5,520 nt of DNA, from contig CAISIP010000477.1 of the NCBI GenBank assembly GCA_903885415.1, positions 1 through 5,520 on the forward strand, read 5' to 3'. The notes below the pieces were generated by a model. It was not told the origin of the DNA. It made no database searches and saw nothing but the letters and a program-made list of their open reading frames with translations. Of this stretch, positions 1-4,977 are shown piece by piece (within the stretch, counting starts at the first letter, position 1; each line of letters begins with the position of its first letter). This DNA is from an uncultured beta proteobacterium (GTDB taxonomy: Bacteria; Pseudomonadota; Gammaproteobacteria; Burkholderiales; Burkholderiaceae_C). The position numbers were made by a program, and so were the translations under genes.

Positions 1-857
1 CCCAGCTGGCCTCTGGCAATCAGGCTGGAAAGTACCGCCGGCGTCTTGAAGCTGTCGTAGAAAGGGTCGGACTCCAGGCTCAGGTTGTCCTGCAGCGTCT
101 TCATCACATGCGCGAGTGTGTCAAGCCCGACCACATCGGCGGTCCTGAAGGTTCCCGAGCTCGCGCGACCCAGCTTCTTGCCCGTCAGGTCGTCCACAAC
201 GTCGTAGCCCAGATGGAAGTGGTCCGCCTGGTGCATCGTCGCCAGCATCGAGGCGATGCCGATGCGGTTGGCGATGAAGTTGGGCGTATCGTGCGCACGC
301 ACCACTCCCTTTCCAAGGCCGCTGGTCAGGAAGGCTTCCAGGCAGTCTAGGACCGCTTCGCCGGTGGTCGGCGTATTGATCAGTTCGACCAGCGCCATGT
401 AGCGCGGCGGGTTGAAAAAATGGACGCCGCAAAAACGCGGCTTGATCGCTTCTGGTAAGGCCTCGCTCAAACGCGTGATGGAAAGCCCTGAGGTGTTCGA
501 AGCGACGATGGCGTGCGGCGCCAGAAAGGGCGCAATTTTTTGGTACAGCGCGAGTTTCCAGTCCATGCGCTCGGCGATCGCCTCGATCACCAGATCGCAG
601 CCGCGCAACTGCTCCAGGTCGTCCTCGTAGTTGGCCTGGCGTATGAGTTCGGCGTCCTGCACCATACCCAAGGGCGCGGGCTTGAGCTTCTTCAGGCCTT
701 CGACCGCCTTGCTGACAATGCCGTTCTTGGGCCCTTCTTGGGCTGGCAGGTCAAACAGCACGACCGGTACCCCGACGTTGACCAGGTGCGCAGCAATCTG
801 CGCGCCCATGACGCCTGCGCCGAGAACGGCGACTTGTCTGACCTGGAAACGCGGCAT
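1..857 (-). CDS. 3-hydroxyacyl-CoA dehydrogenase, HAD-first multifunctional type (partial, C-terminus off the left edge)
   Basis: NAD-dependent oxidation of 3-hydroxyacyl-CoA to 3-ketoacyl-CoA in cytoplasmic beta-oxidation. I translated 285 residues in one unbroken frame, from ATG at 857 to the window edge. The Rossmann motif GAGVMG is at residues 13-18, with Asp36 placed to bind the NAD ribose. IEAIAER is at 91-97 and SNTSGL at 120-125. The catalytic dyad is His146 (in GVHFFNPP) and Glu158, 12 residues apart as in human HADH. The second-domain motif DTPNFIANRIG starts at 190. The protein begins directly with the dehydrogenase domain, unlike E. coli FadB, where the enoyl-CoA hydratase domain comes first. 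Burkholderiales relatives and Bacillus FadN are about 790-800 residues, with a hydratase-like domain after the dehydrogenase, so a C-terminal hydratase domain is expected off-window but not seen. A weak GGAA sits 6 nt before the ATG. It lies 56 bp after the DUF2147 gene, probably in the same operon. Family assignment is very secure; chain-length preference is unknown. Confidence 0.95.
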   Translation of the reverse strand, partial: MPRFQVRQVAVLGAGVMGAQIAAHLVNVGVPVVLFDLPAQEGPKNGIVSKAVEGLKKLKPAPLGMVQDAELIRQANYEDDLEQLRGCDLVIEAIAERMDWKLALYQKIAPFLAPHAIVASNTSGLSITRLSEALPEAIKPRFCGVHFFNPPRYMALVELINTPTTGEAVLDCLEAFLTSGLGKGVVRAHDTPNFIANRIGIASMLATMHQADHFHLGYDVVDDLTGKKLGRASSGTFRTADVVGLDTLAHVMKTLQDNLSLESDPFYDSFKTPAVLSSLIARGQL

Positions 858-913
858 AGAAAATTCCGGTTCGTAAAGCGCTGCATCGAGGTCCCTGGAC
901 CCCAGCGCACGGG

Positions 914-1351
914 CTATTGGGACACGCGCACCCAGACCTGGGTGCGGCCAAAGGGGCCGAAGGATCCGCGCACTTCTAGCTTGGCGCCGCCTTCGATAGG
1001 CGTGAGTTTGAGGGTGTAGCTCTTGCCGTTTTCGGGGTCCAGGATCTTGCCACCTTCCCAGATGTCCTTGCCTTCGGTCTTCGTCGCGCCGCGGATGATT
1101 TCAAGTCCCAGCATCGGCTTTCCCTTGCGGTCATCGCTGCACTCTTCGCAGATGGCGTCCTGCTTGGCCTCCTTACGCAGCAACTTGGTGACCTTTGCGC
1201 TCAGGACGCCTTGGCTGTCGATGATCTGTATTTCAGATTTCAGCTCCTTGGTCTTTTCGTCAAAGCTGTGCCAACTGCCTACCGGCGTCATCTGCGCGAA
1301 GCATGCGCCGGCGGCGAACAGCAGGGCGGCGGCGAAAGAAAATCGGACCAT
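914..1351 (-). CDS. Exported DUF2147-type protein
   Basis: A 145-residue protein recognised as DUF2147-like; the family has no settled biochemical function that I know of. Residues 1-19 look like a Sec signal peptide: a single Arg, a hydrophobic Ala/Leu/Phe run, and a likely signal peptidase I cut after CFA (ACFA-QMTP), giving a mature protein of about 126 residues in the periplasm. Cys17 is not in a good lipobox, because Ala rather than Leu/Val/Ile is at -3. The mature part keeps family features: G-x-W near the start (Trp27), a CEEC pair (Cys68, Cys71), GKPMLGLEII (77-86), and IWEGGKILDPENGKSY (97-112) before a closing beta-rich segment ending in VWVRV. The start at 1351 is chosen over the ATG at 1399 because AAGGAG lies 6 nt before it and the signal peptide begins exactly there. 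It sits between two beta-oxidation genes, 40 bp after one and 56 bp before the other, so co-transcription is likely. Its role there is unknown. Confidence 0.88.
   Translation of the reverse strand: MVRFSFAAALLFAAGACFAQMTPVGSWHSFDEKTKELKSEIQIIDSQGVLSAKVTKLLRKEAKQDAICEECSDDRKGKPMLGLEIIRGATKTEGKDIWEGGKILDPENGKSYTLKLTPIEGGAKLEVRGSFGPFGRTQVWVRVSQ
927..946. repeat. Perfect 9-bp inverted repeat inside the 3' end of the DUF2147-type gene
   Basis: CGCACCCAG-AC-CTGGGTGCG has two perfect 9-bp arms with a 2-bp centre, ending about 10 bp before the stop codon. It encodes the RTQVWVR part of the conserved C-terminus. In RNA it would fold as a stable hairpin with a 4-nt loop. There is no U run after it, so it is not an intrinsic terminator. 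It could be a processing or stability element before the last gene in view, or a by-product of the coding sequence. Confidence 0.5.
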
Positions 1352-1357
1352 AGTGGG

Positions 1358-1363
1358 CTCCTT
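1358..1363 (-). promoter_or_regulatory. Ribosome binding site of the DUF2147-type gene
   Basis: AAGGAG read on the minus strand, 6 nt upstream of the ATG at 1351. It decides the start codon: the in-frame ATG at 1399 would add 16 polar residues before the signal peptide, would overlap the end of the upstream acyl-CoA dehydrogenase gene, and would leave this Shine-Dalgarno sequence inside the coding region. Confidence 0.8.
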
Positions 1364-1391
1364 GTTGATGAGAGGGTGGGGACGATGCAGA

Positions 1392-3188
1392 CTAAGCAAA
1401 GACGGCTTCAGTGTCCATCAGGACCCCTGATCCGGCGCGTGCGCTGAGCATCAGCGAAGCGGTCTCGGGAAACAACTTGGCAAAGTAAAACCGCGCTGTC
1501 TGCACTTTGGCCTGATAAAAGGGGTCGGTGCTGCCAGCGGCGATTTGGCGCAGCGCCACCTGCGCCATGCGGGCCCAGAAGTAGCCGAACACCAGATGCC
1601 CGGCAACGCGCAGGTAGTCGACCGCGGCGGCACCGACCTCGTCAGGATTCTGGGAACCCTTGAAGCCGAGTTCGGTCGTCAGCTTGCCGATCTTGTCGCC
1701 TAGGTAGGCAATCGGGTTGATGAACTCGGCCATCTGTTCGTTCACGCCCTCCTCGTCGACCAGCGCCGCGACCAGCTTGCCGAATTTTTTCAGGGTCGCG
1801 CCGTTGTTGCCCAGTATCTTTCGCCCCAGCAGGTCGAGGCTTTGGATGGTGTTGGTGCCCTCATAGATCATGTTGATCCGCGCGTCGCGTACGAACTGCT
1901 CCATTCCCCAGTCCTTGATGTAGCCGTGGCCGCCGAATACCTGCTGGCACCCCGAAGTCGCGATCCAGCCGTTGTCGGTCAGGAACGCCTTCACGATCGG
2001 CGTGAGCAACGACAGCATTTCGCCGCTGTCCTTGCGGACCCTCTCGTCCGGATGGTAGTGCTCCTTTTCCAGCAGCACCGAGCAGTAGATCGCCAGCGCG
2101 CGCCCGCCCTCGGCGTAGGCCCTGGCGGTCAGCAGCATCTTGCGCACATCCGGGTGCACGATGATCGGGTCGGCCGGCTTGTCCTTCGCCTTGGTTCCCG
2201 AAAGCGAACGCATCTGGATCCTGTCCTTGGCATAGGCCAGCGCGTTCTGGTAGGCGACTTCGGTCAACCCCAGGGACTGGTTTCCAACGCCCAGACGCGC
2301 TGCGTTCATCATCACGAACATCGCGTTCATGCCTTTGTTCGGCTCGCCCACTAGGCTGCCCACGGCGTCGTCGAGCGTGATCTGGCAGGTCGCGTTGCCG
2401 TGAATGCCCATCTTGTGCTCCAGTCCCGAGCAGTAGATCCCGTTGCGTTGGCCCAGGCTGCCGTCGGCGTTGACATTGAACTTCGGCACGATGAACAGGC
2501 TTACGCCCTTGATGCCAGCGGGCGCGTCGCTAAGTCGTGCCAGCACCAGATGGACGATATTGCCAGCCAGGTCATGCTCGCCGGCGCTGATAAAGATCTT
2601 ATTGCCGCTGATGCGGTAGCTTCCATCGGGCTGCAGTTGGGCTCTGGTGCGCATCAGGCCCAGATCGGTTCCGCAATGGGCCTCTGTCAGGCACATGGTT
2701 CCGGTCCATTCGCCGCTGCCCATCTTGTGCAGGTAAGTCTGCTTCTGGATGTCGGTTCCGTGCGCGCGGAGCGCCGCGTAAGCGCCATGGGTGAGTCCGG
2801 GGTACATGGTCCAGGCTTGGTTGGCCGAGTTCAGCATTTCGTAGAGGCACTGGTTCACGACCAGCGGCAAGCCCTGGCCACCGAACGCCGGGTCGCAACT
2901 CAGGCCGGCCCAGCCGTCGGCGACAAACTGCGCGTAGGCTTCCTTGAAACCCCGGGGCGCGGTGACGGCGTGGGTGCTGTGGTCCAGCGTGCAGCCCTCG
3001 GTGTCGCCGCTGATGTTGAGCGGAAACGCGACCTCGCTGGCGAATTTTCCGGCCGCTTCGAGTACCGCATCGATAGTCGGCGCGTCGATGTCCGCGTGCT
3101 GCGGGATCGCCTTGAAATCGGCGCAGACCGTCAACAGTTCGTGCATCACAAACTGCATGTCGCGCAGCGGAGGGGTGTAGCTTGGCAT
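1392..3188 (-). CDS. Acyl-CoA dehydrogenase, large DmdC-like class with extra C-terminal domain
   Basis: FAD-dependent alpha,beta-dehydrogenation of an acyl-CoA to the trans-2-enoyl-CoA, the first step of beta-oxidation, passing electrons to an electron-transfer flavoprotein (family knowledge). It has 598 residues, the usual size for the class often annotated as 3-methylmercaptopropionyl-CoA dehydrogenase, and much longer than the ~380 residues of short-chain enzymes. In order: the class-specific N-terminal segment (about 1-35), the helical N-terminal domain (about 40-160), and the beta domain with MCLTEAHCGTDLG (165-177) and SGNKIFISAGEHDL (194-207). The C-terminal helical domain has AARLGVGNQSLG (296-307), QVFGGHGYIKDWGMEQFVRD (416-435) and MIYEGTNTIQSLD (440-452), where Glu443 is the expected catalytic base. 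The extra C-terminal domain is about 467-590. Pro usually follows the Glu of LTE; here it is Ala. AAAGGAGA lies 8 nt before the ATG. It starts 29 bp after the TetR gene stop. The operon suggests fatty acyl-CoA substrates, but chain length cannot be read from the sequence. Confidence 0.96.
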   Translation of the reverse strand: MPSYTPPLRDMQFVMHELLTVCADFKAIPQHADIDAPTIDAVLEAAGKFASEVAFPLNISGDTEGCTLDHSTHAVTAPRGFKEAYAQFVADGWAGLSCDPAFGGQGLPLVVNQCLYEMLNSANQAWTMYPGLTHGAYAALRAHGTDIQKQTYLHKMGSGEWTGTMCLTEAHCGTDLGLMRTRAQLQPDGSYRISGNKIFISAGEHDLAGNIVHLVLARLSDAPAGIKGVSLFIVPKFNVNADGSLGQRNGIYCSGLEHKMGIHGNATCQITLDDAVGSLVGEPNKGMNAMFVMMNAARLGVGNQSLGLTEVAYQNALAYAKDRIQMRSLSGTKAKDKPADPIIVHPDVRKMLLTARAYAEGGRALAIYCSVLLEKEHYHPDERVRKDSGEMLSLLTPIVKAFLTDNGWIATSGCQQVFGGHGYIKDWGMEQFVRDARINMIYEGTNTIQSLDLLGRKILGNNGATLKKFGKLVAALVDEEGVNEQMAEFINPIAYLGDKIGKLTTELGFKGSQNPDEVGAAAVDYLRVAGHLVFGYFWARMAQVALRQIAAGSTDPFYQAKVQTARFYFAKLFPETASLMLSARAGSGVLMDTEAVFA

Positions 3189-3196
3189 GGAATGGG

Positions 3197-3204
3197 TCTC
3201 CTTT
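3197..3204 (-). promoter_or_regulatory. Strong ribosome binding site of the acyl-CoA dehydrogenase gene
   Basis: AAAGGAGA on the minus strand, 8 nt before the ATG at 3188, is a near-ideal Shine-Dalgarno sequence lying in the 29-bp gap after the TetR gene. It contrasts with the very poor site before the TetR gene. If both share one mRNA, the enzyme should be translated much more strongly than its regulator. Confidence 0.75.
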
Positions 3205-3217
3205 GATCCGGTGGCGC

Positions 3218-3910
3218 CTATCCGGCGTATGGTGGGGTAGGCGCAGCGCCGGGCGGGCCAACGGCAGCAGCGTGGCGCGAAAGAATGTGCAAAAAGCCCT
3301 TGTTGGCGCGGTCAATCGCGCCCGGGTCGTCAAGAAAACGCGCCTCGAAATGCAGCGCCAAGATCAGTCCGTGAATTTCGAAAGCCATCTGCTGGCAGTC
3401 GGCGTCGGCGCGCAGATGGCCGGCTTCGCGGGCCTGCACGATAGCGCGCAAGAGCGCGGCGAACCAGGTCTTTACCGACGCCACCAGCGCGTCGCGCACC
3501 GCGCCGGGTCGGTCGTCGAATTCTGCGGCGCCACTGATGAAAATGCAGCCTGACTGAATTTCGCGCGCGACGCGGTCCATCCAGTTGGAAAACAGCGCCT
3601 GTACCCGCGGCAGTCCGCGCTCCAGCGCCAACACCGGCGCAAATACCTCCTGCTCGAACTGCCGGAAATACTCGCGAACGACCGAAATCTGCAGTTCTTC
3701 GCGCGCGCCAAAATGGGCAAACACACCCGACTTGCTCATGCCCACGACTTCCGCCACCGCCCCGATGCTCAGCCCTTCGAGTCCAACCTGCGTCGCCAGT
3801 CGCAAGGCCACTTGCACAATGGCCGCTCGGGTCTGCTGCCCTTTGGGCGGCGGCCTTTCCTGCGCATCGGGCAAGGCGAAAGTCTTTGGCGGCAGCTCGG
3901 CAGTCGGCAT
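3218..3910 (-). CDS. TetR-family transcriptional regulator, probable local repressor of the acyl-CoA catabolic operon
   Basis: A 230-residue cytoplasmic DNA-binding protein, slightly long for the family (about 190-220). Residues 1-25 are a Pro-rich, probably disordered lead. The TetR helix-turn-helix domain spans about 27-75 (TRAAIVQVALRLATQVGLEG, then LSIGAVAEVVGMSKSGVFAHF), with recognition helix MSKSGVFAHF at 58-67. The all-helical ligand-binding and dimerisation part follows. It includes GCIFISGAAEFDDRPGAVRD (121-140), a pattern seen in a TetR subgroup with GC(P/I)F..AAAEFDDRPG. The last ~15 residues are a Pro/Ala/Gly tail. It is the first gene of a tight group with acyl-CoA dehydrogenase and 3-hydroxyacyl-CoA dehydrogenase, and a palindromic operator lies 23 bp before its start. 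An autoregulated repressor released by an acyl-CoA is therefore likely, comparable in role to PsrA or the betaproteobacterial FadP/LiuQ regulators; which of these, if any, is its orthologue is not decided. No good Shine-Dalgarno precedes the ATG at 3910, but I found no better start. Confidence 0.93.
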   Translation of the reverse strand: MPTAELPPKTFALPDAQERPPPKGQQTRAAIVQVALRLATQVGLEGLSIGAVAEVVGMSKSGVFAHFGAREELQISVVREYFRQFEQEVFAPVLALERGLPRVQALFSNWMDRVAREIQSGCIFISGAAEFDDRPGAVRDALVASVKTWFAALLRAIVQAREAGHLRADADCQQMAFEIHGLILALHFEARFLDDPGAIDRANKGFLHILSRHAAAVGPPGAAPTPPYAG

Positions 3911-3916
3911 GAGGAA

Positions 3917-3969
3917 TTCGAAAATACCAGAATAATAGAACGACCGTTCTATTCTGCCTTATTTTCGAA
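3917..3969. repeat. Outer inverted repeat enclosing the operator (10-bp perfect arms)
   Basis: TTCGAAAATA at 3917-3926 and TATTTTCGAA at 3960-3969 are exact reverse complements separated by 33 bp. Their centre (3943) is within half a base of the centre of the inner 20-bp palindrome (3943.5), so the 53-bp block has nested two-fold symmetry. Between them a CAGAAT / ATTCTG pair (3928-3933, 3951-3956) adds near-symmetric matches. The block could hold a second half-site pair for a cooperative repressor or form a cruciform; this is inference. Confidence 0.6.
3934..3953. promoter_or_regulatory. Palindromic operator, probable TetR-family binding site
   Basis: AATAGAACGACCGTTCTATT: two perfect 9-bp arms (AATAGAACG / CGTTCTATT) around a 2-bp AC centre. 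Size and symmetry are typical of TetR-family operators. It lies 23 bp upstream of the TetR start codon, before the whole acyl-CoA group. On the minus strand a TATTAT (3932-3937, one mismatch to the -10 consensus) overlaps its downstream edge, so a bound repressor could block the promoter, but the matching -35 is poor. The start site would be about 10-15 nt before the ATG, fitting the lack of a Shine-Dalgarno sequence. The palindrome is seen directly; the protein that binds it and the promoter are inferred. Confidence 0.75.
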
Positions 3970-3990
3970 CTGCTGCGCCCTCTTTTTTTT

Positions 3991-4038
3991 CGGGCGATGA
4001 ACCGCCCGCGCACAGTCGGGTTGGCGCCGCGCCGGCGC
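3991..4038. repeat. Two GC-rich hairpins between the FAH gene and the TetR gene
   Basis: The first hairpin after the FAH stop (minus-strand order) is GCGCCG-GCG-CGGCGC at 4024-4038, with a 6-bp stem. The second is CGGGCG-GTTCAT-CGCCCG at 3991-4008, with a 6-bp stem and 6-nt loop. In minus-strand RNA an A8 run (the plus-strand T8 at 3983-3990) follows the second stem, not a U run, so it is not a canonical intrinsic terminator in that direction. In the plus direction the T run comes before the stem. They may slow RNA polymerase, protect a 3' end, or mean nothing in GC-rich DNA. Confidence 0.5.
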
Positions 4039-4044
4039 AGTCCC

Positions 4045-4893
4045 CTAAAGCTTGAAGGGCACCACCAGTTGGCGTTGCTCGCCCAGACCTTCGATACCCA
4101 GCGCCATCACGTCCCCCTTCTTGAGGAAGACTTGTGGTTTCATTCCCATGCCAACGCCCGGAGGGGTGCCGGTGGTGATGACATCGCCGGGCATCAGGGT
4201 CATGAACTGGCTGACATAGCTCACCAGCTTGGCCGCGCCGAAGATCATCGTCTTTGTGCTGCCGTTTTGAACCCGCTTGCCGTTGAGGTCAAGCCACATC
4301 GCAAGCTTTTGCGGGTTCGGAACTTCGTCGCGCGTCACCAGCCAGGGTCCAATCGGACCAAAGGTGTCGCAGCCTTTGCCCTTGTCCCACTGCGGTCCCC
4401 GCTCGATCTGGTACTCGCGCTCGCTGACGTCGTTGACAGTGCAATAACCAGCGACAAAGTCGAGCGCGGACTTTTGCGACACATAGCGCGCGCGGGTGCC
4501 GATCACGATGCCGAGTTCGACCTCCCAGTCGGACTTGACCGAACCCTTGGGCAGCATCACCGGATCGTTAGGGCCCTGGATGCAACTGATGGCCTTCATG
4601 AAGACGATCGGCTCCTTGGGGATCGCCATGCCGGTCTCGGCGGCGTGGTCGGAATAGTTCAGGCCGATGGCAACAAATTTTCCAATACCGCTCACCGGGC
4701 AGCCCATGCGCGGGGTTCCGCGCACCAGTGGCAGCTTGTCGGTCCTCAGTTTGCGCAGTTTGGCCAACGCGGTGTCACTGAGTTGCTCCGGTCCGATGTC
4801 TTTGACGACGGCGCTCAGATCGCGCAGTTTGCCTTCGGCATCGATCAGTCCGGGCTTTTCCTTGCCGGGGTTGCCGTAACGAACGAGTTTCAT
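4045..4893 (-). CDS. Fumarylacetoacetate hydrolase family protein, likely 2,4-diketo-3-deoxy-L-fuconate/rhamnonate hydrolase
   Basis: A complete 282-residue cytoplasmic enzyme. FAH-family members use a divalent metal to cleave C-C bonds of 2,4-diketo acids, or to hydrate or decarboxylate related keto acids. The first ~60 residues form the usual small N-terminal domain (MKLVRYGNPGKEKPGLID). The catalytic fold follows: FVAIGLNYSDHAAE (73-86) with candidate catalytic His83, FMK at 98-100, SDWEVELGIVIG (121-132) with metal ligands Glu124 and Glu126, and TVNDVSERE (152-160) with the third ligand Asp155. DTFGPIGPWLVT (176-187) and TTGTPPGVGMG (240-250) complete the family set. AAAGG lies just before the ATG. 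It is 84 bp downstream of an SDR gene, and that pairing points to the last steps of non-phosphorylative L-fucose or L-rhamnose breakdown, cleaving the diketo acid to pyruvate plus lactate. Relatives are often labelled ureidoglycolate lyase, which I think is less likely here, with no purine genes in view. The family is certain; the substrate is inferred. Confidence 0.93.
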   Translation of the reverse strand: MKLVRYGNPGKEKPGLIDAEGKLRDLSAVVKDIGPEQLSDTALAKLRKLRTDKLPLVRGTPRMGCPVSGIGKFVAIGLNYSDHAAETGMAIPKEPIVFMKAISCIQGPNDPVMLPKGSVKSDWEVELGIVIGTRARYVSQKSALDFVAGYCTVNDVSEREYQIERGPQWDKGKGCDTFGPIGPWLVTRDEVPNPQKLAMWLDLNGKRVQNGSTKTMIFGAAKLVSYVSQFMTLMPGDVITTGTPPGVGMGMKPQVFLKKGDVMALGIEGLGEQRQLVVPFKL

Positions 4894-4977
4894 TTTTGCC
4901 TTTCGGTTAGTTGGGTATCACGGGAAGCCCAGCGATCCGAGCGGAAGCTGGTAGACGCGCGCATTCTAGACTTTGCT
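4894..4977. other. Intergenic spacer between the SDR and FAH genes
   Basis: The 84 bp contain only the AAAGG ribosome binding site of the FAH gene (4899-4904). I see no convincing terminator or promoter, so co-transcription of the SDR and FAH genes is the simplest reading. Confidence 0.5.

Noticed and set aside
513..1019. Plus-strand frame of 168 residues across the 3-hydroxyacyl-CoA dehydrogenase start and the DUF2147-type gene end
   Set aside because: It is antisense to two well-supported genes and lacks any recognisable domain.
1352..1399. Earlier ATG at 1399 as the start of the DUF2147-type gene
   Set aside because: It would add a polar stretch before the signal peptide and overlap the upstream gene. 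The AAGGAG site matches the ATG at 1351.
1842..3206. Long open frames on the plus strand opposite the acyl-CoA dehydrogenase gene (170 and 268 residues)
   Set aside because: They are antisense to a full-length, motif-complete enzyme and their translations show no recognisable domain. Open antisense frames are common in GC-rich genes.
3983..4008. Intrinsic terminator made of the CGGGCG hairpin and the run of eight T
   Set aside because: The T run is on the wrong side: it precedes the hairpin on the plus strand and gives A residues after it on the minus strand.
3330..4013. A 227-residue minus-strand frame overlapping the TetR gene in another frame
   Set aside because: The Arg/Ala-rich translation has no family features, and the overlapping TetR frame has a clear helix-turn-helix domain. 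It is a frame-shifted shadow.
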